Below, in pieces: positions 1-6,606 of a stretch of 7,905 bases of DNA. Numbering within the stretch: position 1 is the first letter of the stretch; each line of letters begins with the position of its first letter. This stretch comes from Acidobacteriota bacterium (GTDB lineage Bacteria > Acidobacteriota > Blastocatellia > Pyrinomonadales > Pyrinomonadaceae), in assembly GCA_003222835.1 (NCBI GenBank), contig QHXE01000613.1:1-7905 (forward strand), in the 5' to 3' direction. The notes under the pieces are model-generated. The model was not told the origin of the DNA and made no database searches. It worked only from the letters and a program-made list of their open reading frames with translations. A program made the translations under genes and the position numbers.

Positions 1-2266
1 ATATCTGTTGCGCCTTATCTCGCTTGATGCCGCGGTCCACTGATCCCTGAATGAACTTCTGTTCCTGCTGGGCCATCTCTTCGCGATTCTTCTTGCCCAT
101 GGCTTTTCGCAGGCTGTCCGCCTCGGCCATCGTGTAGCCGGCCAGCTTCTGCGCCAATTGCATCGCCTGCTCCTGATAGACGATCACACCATGCGTCGTG
201 TCCAAAATCTCCTTCATTTCAGGCACGATGTATCGAACGTTCTTCTTTCCGTGATGCCTCTGAATGAATTCGTCGACCATCCCGCCGTCGATCGGGCCGG
301 GTCGATAGAGCGCGTTAAGCGCCGAAAGGTCTTCAATGCTCTTTGGCTTAAGCTTTCGACAAATGTCCTGCATCCCCGAAGATTCGAACTGAAATATCGC
401 ATCCGTACGGCCTTCGGTAAACAGTTGCATAGTCCTTTCGTCGTTAAGCATCACCTTGGACCACGAGAAAGCCTCGCTAAGCAAATGCTTTAAGCTGTTT
501 AAGCAATCGTTTATGATGGTAAGTGTATTAAGCGCCAGGAAGTCCATCTTAAGGACGCCGACCTTCTCCAGATCTGTCATCTCGTATTGAGTTGTGACCT
601 CGTCTTTGGCCGAGACGGCGATCGGAACAATCTCTTCCAGAGGCTCCGGCGTGATGACTACGCCGGCAGCATGTACGGACACATGGCGCGCGCAGCCTTC
701 GATTCGTCGCGCGATATCGATGACTTCTTTTACCTGTTCGTTAGTATCGATCGCCTTGCGCAGCTCAGGAACTTGTTCAATTGCCTGCTCGATGCTTACG
801 TTCCGCCCACGCACGGGCGGCGGGATCATCTTTGAAATCCTTTCGACTTCGGCATAAGGCATGTCGAGAGCGCGCCCCACATCTTTGATTGCCGCCCGCG
901 ATGCCAGCGTACCGAAAGTGATGATCTGGCAGACCGATTCGCGTCCGTAAAGATTTGCCACGTGATTGATGACTTCCGCCCGCCCACGCACACAGAAATC
1001 AATATCGATGTCCGGCATTGAAACCCGTTCCGGATTAAGAAAACGCTCGAAGAACAGGTCGTACTTCAACGGATCGATGTCGGTAATGCCGAGACTGTAA
1101 GCGACCAGCGAGCCCGCGGACGAGCCCCGACCCGGACCAACCGGAATGCCGTGCTCCTTCGCATAGCGAACAAAGTCCCATACGATGAGAAAATACCCGG
1201 CGTACCCCATCCGCTTAATAACTGCGATCTCATGCGAAAGGCGCGCCTCGTACTCTTCGAACGTATGCTTGAGTTCCCCTTTGGCCAATTCGAGATCCCA
1301 AACCTGAACCTTTCGCGTCCGATAACCGTCGCGAACTGTCTTCTCGAAGTATTCATCCGCCGACAGGCCGGTGTCGGATTCAGGGATCGGATAGTTTGGC
1401 AGGTAGTTGACGCCTTTCGGCAAGGTCAAATCACATGCTTCGGCGATCTCCACCGTACGCCGCAAGGCTCCGGGAAGTTCGGAGCCGAAAATGTCCCACA
1501 TTTCATTTGGCGAGCGGACATAGAAGTTCGGCGTGCCGTATCGCAGGCGGTTCTGGTCGCTAACTGTTTTGCCTGACCCGATACAAAGCAAAACGTCGTG
1601 AGCACGTGCGTCGTCAGGCATCAGATAGTGCGCATCGTTCGTGGCGACCAGAGGAATGCCGGTCCGCTTTGACAATTCGACCAACGGCTTGCGAATGCGC
1701 GCCTGAGGCTCCAGGCCATGTTCCTGAATTTCGAGAAAGTAGTTTCCCTTGCCCAGAATCTCTTCGAACTCCAAGGCCGCAACCGCGGCGTCATCGAAGC
1801 GATCCTGCGCCAACAATGCCGACGGCACGCCGGACATGCATGACGAAAGCGCAATCAACCCCTTGCTGTGCTGAGCGAGCAGTTCCTTGTCGATGCGTGG
1901 CTTGTAGTAAAAGCCCTCAGTGAATGCCTTTGAGGTAAGGCGCGAAAGATTCCGATAGCCCTCGTAATCTTTCGCCAGCAGAATCAAGTGAAAGTTGGCT
2001 TTCTCTCCCGGAGCCGCGCGCCCAGCGCGATCCCTTCGGCTGCCGGGCGCGATATACGTTTCGCAGCCAATGATGGGCTTGATACCCCGCGCTTTCATCG
2101 TGTTGTAGAACGAAATCGCGCCGTACATGTTGCCATGGTCGGTCATGGCGCACGCCTTCATGCCCAAGTTTTCAAGGCGTTCGGAAAGAGGTTTGATTTG
2201 AATAGCGCCGTCGAGAAGGCTGTAGTCGGTGTGTAAATGGAGATGAACGAAATCCTGGTCCTGCAT
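1..2266 (-). CDS. dnaE: DNA polymerase III alpha subunit, N-terminal ~755 residues (3' end beyond window)
   Basis: Catalytic subunit of the replicative DNA polymerase; extends DNA at the fork with the beta clamp. Translating the minus strand from the ATG at 2266 gives an uninterrupted frame to the left edge. The start reads FVHLHLHTDYSLLDGA (residues 6-21), the usual DnaE N-terminus. The PHP domain (about 1-220) keeps H10, H12, D43, H44, E69, H93, C143, D211 and H213. The polymerase core shows GPGRGSSAGS (377-386), PDIDIDF (418-424, catalytic D419 and D421) and KMDFLAL with the third catalytic acid D575, followed by FQFESSGM and ALYRPGPIDGG. Family members are usually about 1,150-1,200 residues, so roughly a third is missing, including the beta-binding and OB regions. 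No clear Shine-Dalgarno precedes the ATG; the start is chosen by family alignment. It lies 114 bp downstream of guaA with a promoter of its own. I see no frameshift and no intein. Confidence 0.97.
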   Translation of the reverse strand, partial: MQDQDFVHLHLHTDYSLLDGAIQIKPLSERLENLGMKACAMTDHGNMYGAISFYNTMKARGIKPIIGCETYIAPGSRRDRAGRAAPGEKANFHLILLAKDYEGYRNLSRLTSKAFTEGFYYKPRIDKELLAQHSKGLIALSSCMSGVPSALLAQDRFDDAAVAALEFEEILGKGNYFLEIQEHGLEPQARIRKPLVELSKRTGIPLVATNDAHYLMPDDARAHDVLLCIGSGKTVSDQNRLRYGTPNFYVRSPNEMWDIFGSELPGALRRTVEIAEACDLTLPKGVNYLPNYPIPESDTGLSADEYFEKTVRDGYRTRKVQVWDLELAKGELKHTFEEYEARLSHEIAVIKRMGYAGYFLIVWDFVRYAKEHGIPVGPGRGSSAGSLVAYSLGITDIDPLKYDLFFERFLNPERVSMPDIDIDFCVRGRAEVINHVANLYGRESVCQIITFGTLASRAAIKDVGRALDMPYAEVERISKMIPPPVRGRNVSIEQAIEQVPELRKAIDTNEQVKEVIDIARRIEGCARHVSVHAAGVVITPEPLEEIVPIAVSAKDEVTTQYEMTDLEKVGVLKMDFLALNTLTIINDCLNSLKHLLSEAFSWSKVMLNDERTMQLFTEGRTDAIFQFESSGMQDICRKLKPKSIEDLSALNALYRPGPIDGGMVDEFIQRHHGKKNVRYIVPEMKEILDTTHGVIVYQEQAMQLAQKLAGYTMAEADSLRKAMGKKNREEMAQQEQKFIQGSVDRGIKRDKAQQI

Positions 2267-2289
2267 GATGGATAATAGCCGAAGATTAA

Positions 2290-2319
2290 AGACCGAATTA
2301 ATTCGGGTCCCGCCGGTCT
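2290..2319 (-). repeat. Competing inverted repeats in the dnaE leader
   Basis: Read on the minus strand, AGACCG (2319-2314) can pair with CGGTCT (2295-2290). The downstream arm also belongs to a perfect 14-bp palindrome, CCGAATTAATTCGG (2293-2306), so the two hairpins exclude each other. The downstream arm is followed by TTTAATC. This could be a weak factor-independent terminator for transcripts coming from guaA, or a structured dnaE 5' leader. The sequence alone does not decide, and the short T run makes a strong terminator unlikely. Confidence 0.4.
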
Positions 2320-2322
2320 CAC

Positions 2323-2350
2323 ACTATATCACGTGGCAGTCTTGAATCAA
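2323..2350 (-). promoter_or_regulatory. Predicted sigma-70-type promoter of dnaE
   Basis: On the minus strand, TTGATT (2350-2345, 4 of 6 matches to the -35 consensus) is followed after 16 bp by TATAGT (2328-2323, 5 of 6 matches to TATAAT). Transcription would begin near 2316, giving dnaE a leader of about 50 nt. The promoter lies between guaA and dnaE, so dnaE need not depend on guaA transcription. The call rests on consensus matching only. Confidence 0.5.
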
Positions 2351-2380
2351 CCAAACAACATATTGCAGTTAGTTTTTATT

Positions 2381-3934
2381 TTATTCCCACTCGATCGTAC
2401 TGGGGGGTTTTGAGCTGATGTCGTAGACGACCCGATTGACGCCCTTCACTTCGGAAACAATGCGGGTCGAGACGCGGGCGAGCAAGTCATGCGGCAAGCG
2501 TGCCCAGTCGGCCGTCATTCCGTCAACACTGGTAACGGCGCGAATGGCAATGACACGCTCGTAAGTGCGCTCATCGCCCATTACGCCGACGGTTGAAATC
2601 GGCAACAGTACCGCGAAAGCTTGCCAGACCGAGCCATAGAGTTCGGCCTGTCTTAGTTCTTCGTCCAGAATTCGATCTGCGGCACGCAGAATACGAAGGC
2701 GCTCCTCCGTAACGTCGCCCAAAATTCTCACCGCTAGACCCGGCCCGGGAAATGGATGGCGCGTAAGAATTTCTTCCGGTACTCCCATTTCCCTACCGAT
2801 TAACCTGACTTCATCCTTGAAGAGTTCGCGCAGAGGTTCGATCAATTGCAGGTTCATTTTTTCCGGCAGCCCGCCAACGTTGTGGTGGCTCTTGATCATG
2901 GCTGAAGGTCCGCGCACCGACACGGATTCAATTACGTCCGGATACAAAGTCCCTTGCACCAGAAAACCAACGTTGCCAATCCGCTTTGCCTCCTCCTCAA
3001 ACACGTCGATGAAGGTCGCTCCGATGATCTTTCGCTTAACTTCGGGATCGAATACACCTTTTAGAGGCACAAGAAAGCGCTCGCTTGCATCTACGCCACG
3101 TATGTTGAGTTTCAATTTCTGCTTAAGCAATGCGAGGGTCGCTTCGAACTCACCTTCTCGCAGCAGCCCGTTGTTAATGAAGAGGCATATTTGGCGGTCG
3201 CCCACAGCGCGGTGCACCAAGGCAGCCGCCACTGAAGAATCCACTCCGCCTGACAGACCGCAAATTGCCTGGTCATTTTCTCCCAAGCAATCACGAATGC
3301 GTTCCGTCTGTTCCTCGATTGCGGCGGCCGGTGTCCAATCACCTTTGCAGTCGCAAATCTCGAACAGAAAGTTACGGAGGATTTGGGCGCCAAGCGGCGT
3401 GTGCGCGACTTCCGGGTGAAATTGCAGTCCATAAATGCGACGAGCTGGATTCTCAAAAGCGTTGACTGACTCAGCCGTTTGTGCGGTCATGCGAAAACCG
3501 TCGGGAAGCTCTGTAACATGATCGCCGTGGCTCATCCAAACGTCCATCTCTTTCGGCAGGCCTGCAAACAAACGGCTGGTCGAGTCCACGACGGTCAAAC
3601 GAGCGTAACCGTACTCCCTACTCTTCGAAGGCAGAACTTTCCCGCCCAACCCATGAGCCATCAACTGCAACCCATAGCATATTCCCAGGACCGGGTACGT
3701 CGTGGCCGCCAGCAATCCCGTCTGTGGCCTTGGCGCATCGTCGTCGTAGACCGACGAGGGTCCGCCGGAAAGAATTAAGCCTTTCGGCTCGCGCGATTGA
3801 ATTTCGTCCACTGAAACGCTGTATGGAAGAATCTCGCAGTAAACGCCCGCTTCACGCACTCGCCGCGCGATCAGTTGGGTGTACTGCGACCCAAAGTCGA
3901 GTATGATGATTCTTTCGTGAGCTTCGCTCTGCAA
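2381..3934 (-). CDS. guaA: GMP synthase (glutamine-hydrolysing)
   Basis: Cytosolic enzyme that converts XMP to GMP using ATP and glutamine, the last step of guanine nucleotide synthesis. The 517 residues match the usual ~510-525. The class I glutamine amidotransferase domain (about 8-195) opens with [20 protein letters not shown] and carries the triad Cys86 (in GICYGLQ), His173 and Glu175 (in FHPEV). The ATP pyrophosphatase domain follows, with the P-loop SGGVDSS at 228-234. The C-terminal dimerisation domain includes [12 protein letters not shown] (393-404) and ends in the diagnostic KPPSTIEWE. The start codon is TTG at 3934: no in-frame ATG or GTG lies between it and the upstream in-frame stop at 3953-3955, and GGAGG sits 10 nt upstream. 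It is divergent from the propeller gene at 4061 and upstream of dnaE on the same strand. No guaB is visible nearby. Confidence 0.98.
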   Translation of the reverse strand: MQSEAHERIIILDFGSQYTQLIARRVREAGVYCEILPYSVSVDEIQSREPKGLILSGGPSSVYDDDAPRPQTGLLAATTYPVLGICYGLQLMAHGLGGKVLPSKSREYGYARLTVVDSTSRLFAGLPKEMDVWMSHGDHVTELPDGFRMTAQTAESVNAFENPARRIYGLQFHPEVAHTPLGAQILRNFLFEICDCKGDWTPAAAIEEQTERIRDCLGENDQAICGLSGGVDSSVAAALVHRAVGDRQICLFINNGLLREGEFEATLALLKQKLKLNIRGVDASERFLVPLKGVFDPEVKRKIIGATFIDVFEEEAKRIGNVGFLVQGTLYPDVIESVSVRGPSAMIKSHHNVGGLPEKMNLQLIEPLRELFKDEVRLIGREMGVPEEILTRHPFPGPGLAVRILGDVTEERLRILRAADRILDEELRQAELYGSVWQAFAVLLPISTVGVMGDERTYERVIAIRAVTSVDGMTADWARLPHDLLARVSTRIVSEVKGVNRVVYDISSKPPSTIEWE

Positions 3935-3944
3935 AAAAGAAAAA

Positions 3945-3949
3945 CCTCC
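3945..3949 (-). promoter_or_regulatory. Shine-Dalgarno site that fixes the TTG start of guaA
   Basis: The minus strand reads GGAGG here, followed by a 10-nt pyrimidine tract and then TTG at 3934-3932. A near-consensus ribosome site at usable spacing supports TTG as the true initiator, and no in-frame ATG is available upstream before a stop. Confidence 0.7.
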
Positions 3950-3973
3950 ACGTCAAGCTATGCGTCAAACATG

Positions 3974-4002
3974 TTCACTCTCACCAGACATCGAATTATA
4001 GG
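3974..4002 (+). promoter_or_regulatory. Possible weak promoter of the propeller gene
   Basis: The plus strand has TTCACT (3974-3979, 4 of 6 -35 matches), 17 bp, then TATAGG (3997-4002, 4 of 6 -10 matches). Transcription would start near 4009, about 50 nt before the ATG at 4061. Four of its six -10 bases are shared with the guaA -10 on the other strand. Weaker evidence than for the guaA promoter. Confidence 0.35.
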
Positions 4003-4024
4003 TTGCCAAACAAACGACGAGCAA
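3995..4024 (-). promoter_or_regulatory. Predicted sigma-70-type promoter of guaA
   Basis: The minus strand has a perfect TATAAT (4000-3995). TTGCTC (4024-4019, 3 of 6 -35 matches) lies 18 bp upstream. Transcription would start near 3988, giving a leader of about 54 nt before TTG. I see no purine riboswitch fold in this short leader. The -10 box overlaps the predicted -10 of the divergent gene. Confidence 0.55.
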
Positions 4025-4060
4025 CGCGACGTATCGGCAAAAACTACTACCGCCCGAAGA

Positions 4061-5215
4061 ATGAACCACGATAACCCATCTCCGCACACGAAGTCCTCAA
4101 AAGCTTTAGTGTCCTTTCTAATAGCGCTTGCCTGCACTTCAGTCGCCCTATCGGCTGGTAGCCGCCACGAGAATCAAATCGCCCTTTCGCAACCGCTGAC
4201 CATTAAGTGGCGTTACGATTCCGATCAAACCTCGAACCTAACACCGGCAGCCGATGCGAACCTGATTTATGTGCCTCTAGCCGGCGGTGTGTTGGTCTCC
4301 CTCAGTGTCGCCGACGGAAAGCTGAGTTGGAAGGCTGAAACCGGAGGCGAGTTCTCGGCGGCGCCAGTGGTTGACGAACGCAGCGTGTTCGCAGCAGGTC
4401 AATTCGCCGAACCGGATGGTCATGTTCAAGGAACGCTTCGGGCGCTGAGCAAACCGACCGGCGTGACTCTCTGGATGAGGACTCTACCAGCGCCGCTCAA
4501 AGGGAGCCTCGTCGCTAACGATCGTGCTTTATTCGCGGGCAGTGTCGATGGTCGCGTATACGCGTTTGACAAACGAACCGGATTGACGCTGTGGATAACT
4601 CAATTTGCTGAAGGATTTTCGAGCCAGCCCGCACTATCGAATGAAGTTGCCTATTTTGGCGGTGACAATGGATTGCTAATGGCTCTCGATCAGAAGACTG
4701 GTCAACTCTCCTGGTATTATCGTGCGCATGGACCTATTCGTGGGCCAATAGTCCTCAACGCCGGCGCTATCTATTTTGGATCGAGCGATGGCTATGTTTA
4801 TGCGCTGAGCGAATTGCACCACAAATTGCTTTGGCGCTGGCGAACAGGCGCCGCCGTGCAGTCGGTGGCCGTCGTGGATAGCGGCCTGCTGGCCGCGTCG
4901 CTCGATAATTTCGCTTATCTCTTGTCGCGAAGCAGGGGCTCACTAATTTGGCGACGGCTGCTGCCTGGCCGAATATCTTCGCAGCCAGTCACCGCTTCGG
5001 ATGGCGCGCTGTTCACTCCACTCTCGAGCGATAGCGCTATCGTGCTAAATCTGCGCGACGGCAAGCCTGCCAATGCGTTGGCGCTGGGCGAAGAAAATAG
5101 CAGCAGCGCCGCACCGGTTGCGGCAAATGATTTGGTGCTTATTACTACCACGCATGGATTATTAGCATTTGCACGACCCCAACAGAAAGCGCCGGTCGCG
5201 GCCCCCAATCACTGA
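4061..5215 (+). CDS. Exported PQQ/BamB-like beta-propeller repeat protein
   Basis: Encodes 384 residues. The N-terminus looks like a secretion signal: basic residues at K11 and K14, a hydrophobic stretch at about 15-31, then a possible cleavage site near SAG (31-33). Cys25 is not in a convincing lipobox. The rest is a chain of propeller blades of the form G-x-[VL]-x-A-L-D-x-x-T-G-x-x-x-W. Tryptophans at 50, 90, 138, 178, 218, 258 and 297 recur about every 40 residues, suggesting seven or eight blades. Examples are GRVYAFDKRTGLTLW and GLLMALDQKTGQLSW. Such domains occur in BamB, the outer-membrane assembly lipoprotein, and in quinoprotein dehydrogenases. No dehydrogenase active-site segment or CXXCH haem motif is seen, so a periplasmic binding or scaffold role is likelier than catalysis. 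The frame is open upstream, but the ATG at 4061 is chosen because it precedes the signal sequence and lies downstream of the promoter region. The gene stands alone, divergent from guaA. Specific function unknown. Confidence 0.85.
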   Translation: MNHDNPSPHTKSSKALVSFLIALACTSVALSAGSRHENQIALSQPLTIKWRYDSDQTSNLTPAADANLIYVPLAGGVLVSLSVADGKLSWKAETGGEFSAAPVVDERSVFAAGQFAEPDGHVQGTLRALSKPTGVTLWMRTLPAPLKGSLVANDRALFAGSVDGRVYAFDKRTGLTLWITQFAEGFSSQPALSNEVAYFGGDNGLLMALDQKTGQLSWYYRAHGPIRGPIVLNAGAIYFGSSDGYVYALSELHHKLLWRWRTGAAVQSVAVVDSGLLAASLDNFAYLLSRSRGSLIWRRLLPGRISSQPVTASDGALFTPLSSDSAIVLNLRDGKPANALALGEENSSSAAPVAANDLVLITTTHGLLAFARPQQKAPVAAPNH

Positions 5216-5238
5216 GACATCGCATCAAGGAATTGAAT

Positions 5239-5280
5239 AAACATCTGGCGCCTCCGGGACCGAAATGCAGCGCGATGTTT
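5239..5280 (+). terminator. Possible terminator hairpin after the propeller gene
   Basis: AAACATC (5239-5245) plus GCGC (5248-5251) can pair with GCGC (5270-5273) plus GATGTTT (5274-5280). This gives an 11-bp stem with a 2-nt bulge and an 18-nt loop, ending in a short T tract (TTTTA). It starts 23 bp after the stop codon and lies between convergent units, so it could act on both strands. The T tract is short and the loop long, so it is only a candidate. Confidence 0.4.
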
Positions 5281-5320
5281 TACCTACGCATGCTTGACAC
5301 TGCCTGTCCCTGGGCCGCCG

Positions 5321-5488
5321 TTACTGTTGCCAACCGCCGCCCAGCGATTTGTAGACTTGGACCAGCGACAATAATTCATTACGTCTGGTCTGGGTGAGAC
5401 TCAACTCCGCATTGAATAAATCGCGATCAGCATCGAGCGCGTTGAGCAGTGTGTCGACGCCGCCCTGACACCTCAAATAGGCCAGCAA
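5321..5488 (-). pseudogene. C-terminal remnant of an RND-type outer-membrane efflux channel (NodT/OprM-like)
   Basis: The minus-strand frame ending at the TAA 5323-5321 encodes GGVDTLLNALDADRDLFNAE and then LLSLVQVYKSLGGGWQQ. This is the characteristic tail of outer-membrane factors of tripartite pumps, typically like GGV-x-x-x-x-V-LDAQR-x-LF-x-AEL ... LLSLVQLYKALGGGW. Only about 50 codons remain of a protein normally near 450-500 residues. The open frame is closed by a stop at 5491-5489, and no start with a ribosome site precedes it. The upstream neighbour is an adaptor fragment in a different frame, so this is a deletion remnant rather than a working gene. Confidence 0.7.
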
Positions 5489-5666
5489 TCAGATTGCGCT
5501 GGTTAAAGCTAAGGTACTGCTGCTCGCTGAGGGTGAAAAACACCTTGATCGGATCGACGGTCGAAACCGTGGTCAGGGGAGGCGGCATTGTGTCTTGAAC
5601 TAACTCGAACGTCCTGACGATGGTAGCTAGAGTACCCGCGCGTATCAACTGACTAAGCGATCCCAC
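5489..5666 (-). pseudogene. Internal remnant of an RND efflux periplasmic adaptor (AcrA/HlyD-type membrane fusion protein)
   Basis: The minus-strand frame contains PPPLTTVSTVDPIKVFFTLS followed by EQQYLSFNQRN (about 5588-5493). This matches the conserved beta-barrel segment of AcrA-type adaptors, commonly written LTTVSTVDPIKVYF-x-xSEQEYL. About 25 residues before it (GSLSQLIRAGTLATIV and following) fit the family less clearly. The frame is closed upstream by a stop at 5672-5670, so the first half of the adaptor, including the lipoyl and coiled-coil hairpin, is absent. Downstream the match ends near 5490 and runs into the channel remnant in another frame. An intact adaptor is about 350-400 residues; here fewer than 60 remain. 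Confidence 0.65.
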
Positions 5667-5679
5667 GCTTCATTGCATA

Positions 5680-6060
5680 TCACGTCCGTTGCACAAATAT
5701 CCCGGAGAAGTATTGGCGATGCCCATAGAAGACGATCAACCAAAGAATTACTACAACGATCGCCAACGGCGCACCAGTCGGATTTAAGAACACGTGATAC
5801 AAAATAATGTTCACAATTACAGGCCCAAGAAGAACTAACGCCAGCGGCACAAAACGGTTCACCAGCAACAGCGCACCGCCTGCGATTTGGAGCGCAGCGA
5901 CTACCCAAAAATAATGAGACAGTACCAATGCGCCGACAAATTGTCCCGCCAATCCTGCAGGCATAGGCCCCATACTGAGGAAATTGAGAAAACCATTTAG
6001 CCCCAACACAACGAAGATTAGCCCAAGCAAAAGCCGAGCGATCAAGGTTACGATTTTCAT
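5680..6060 (-). CDS. DoxX-family small integral membrane protein
   Basis: Encodes 126 residues with about four hydrophobic segments (roughly 5-22, 44-66, 71-91 and 98-113). The start, MKIVTLIARLLLGLIFVVLG followed by LNGF, is the common opening of DoxX-like proteins. These four-helix inner-membrane proteins are often found next to redox or electrophile-stress regulators; in Bacillus subtilis a DoxX-type protein (MhqP) belongs to the MhqR quinone-stress regulon. The ATG at 6060 is supported by AAGGGA (6073-6068) with 7 nt spacing. It follows the MarR gene on the same strand by 53 bp with no visible terminator, so the two probably form one transcript and the repressor would control it. The stop lies 13 bp before the adaptor remnant. 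A biochemical activity cannot be read from the sequence. Confidence 0.85.
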   Translation of the reverse strand: MKIVTLIARLLLGLIFVVLGLNGFLNFLSMGPMPAGLAGQFVGALVLSHYFWVVAALQIAGGALLLVNRFVPLALVLLGPVIVNIILYHVFLNPTGAPLAIVVVILWLIVFYGHRQYFSGIFVQRT

Positions 6061-6113
6061 TTTGCTTTCCCTTCAGACATAGTTTTAGAAGCAGTGTTTT
6101 CAAATGTCATAAT

Positions 6114-6578
6114 TTATTCTGAGGCGCCCGCCGCCTGATATCCGATCTGCTTCAACAAGCGGATAAGCGTCTTGCGCTGCTCTCTGGTCAGAGAGGCGGA
6201 CGCAAGTCGTTCCATGTCGGCGGCGTGATCGGCGTAAAGGCGCGTGATCAGCTTCCTGCCTTCTTTCGTCAAGTGAACTATCCTGGCCCGCCGATCAGTG
6301 CCGTGAGCGCGCCGCTCGGCCAACCCCCTCGCCTTTAAGCGGTCAACTGCAACTGTGATCGAGCCGCTCGTCAGCAGCACTTTCTTTCCGATCTCGTTAA
6401 CGGGAAGCGGCCCTTTATGCAGCAGCGCTTCGAGCACGGCGAAGTCGCTGCCGCACATTTCCAACTCCGAGACGCTGTTTTCGGCGTAGACCTGAACCGC
6501 ACGCGCCGCCTTCCACAACACCAGGAAAACGTGAACGCCACTCCCACCCGTCAACGATTCCGATTTGAGCGCGCTCAT
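6114..6578 (-). CDS. MarR-family transcriptional repressor, MhqR-like
   Basis: Encodes a 154-residue winged-helix DNA-binding protein, the usual MarR length, which would act as a cytosolic dimer. The core runs FAVLEALLHKGPLPVNEIGK (about 46-65), then the recognition helix region VLLTSGSITVAVDRLKARGL (67-86) and the wing AERRAHGTDRRARIVHLTKE (87-106). The pattern HKGPLPVNEIGKKVLLTSGSIT closely resembles MhqR-type 2-methylhydroquinone/catechol sensors, by recollection rather than a search. One cysteine is visible (Cys42). The frame extends upstream to a TTG at 6602, but that codon lies in the predicted -10 box, so the ATG at 6578 is preferred; its ribosome site is weak (AAGG about 12 nt upstream). 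DoxX follows 53 bp downstream. The palindrome over its promoter suggests autorepression, with release by a small molecule, perhaps a quinone or phenol. Confidence 0.9.
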   Translation of the reverse strand: MSALKSESLTGGSGVHVFLVLWKAARAVQVYAENSVSELEMCGSDFAVLEALLHKGPLPVNEIGKKVLLTSGSITVAVDRLKARGLAERRAHGTDRRARIVHLTKEGRKLITRLYADHAADMERLASASLTREQRKTLIRLLKQIGYQAAGASE

Positions 6579-6588
6579 TTGTTCCAAG

Positions 6589-6606
6589 TACCTTGATGTC
6601 AAGATA
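6589..6606. promoter_or_regulatory. Predicted MarR operator (18-bp palindrome)
   Basis: TACCTTGATGTCAAGATA is an inverted repeat with one mismatched pair: the arms CTTGA and TCAAG are perfect around a central TG, and the outer TA pairs also match. It lies 10 bp upstream of the MarR ATG and covers the -10 box and likely start site, so a bound repressor would block RNA polymerase. The size and TTGA-N2-TCAA centre are typical of MarR-family operators and resemble, from memory, the MhqR box layout in Bacillus. Confidence 0.7.

Noticed and set aside
300..560. Cluster of TTAAG/CTTAAG motifs
   Set aside because: They fall in the dnaE reading frame as Leu codons followed by Lys or Asn codons, so codon usage explains them; no regular spacing or site function is apparent.
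1151..1576. A 141-codon open frame on the plus strand opposite dnaE
   Set aside because: It lies entirely within the polymerase core on the other strand and shows no protein family pattern.
2817..3419. A 200-codon open frame on the plus strand opposite guaA
   Set aside because: It lies wholly antisense to a well-conserved enzyme, has no recognisable domain and no ribosome site; it is a coding-strand shadow.
3875..4060. Upstream extension of the propeller gene, starting inside guaA
   Set aside because: It would place a 62-residue basic leader before an obvious signal sequence and run through the divergent promoter region; the ATG at 4061 fits better.
5645..6103. A 152-codon minus-strand frame overlapping DoxX
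   Set aside because: It is frame-shifted relative to the clear four-helix DoxX frame and has a Cys/Arg/Trp-rich, non-protein-like composition.
6579..6602. TTG at 6602 as the MarR start
   Set aside because: The codon overlaps the predicted -10 box, so it would not be on the transcript.
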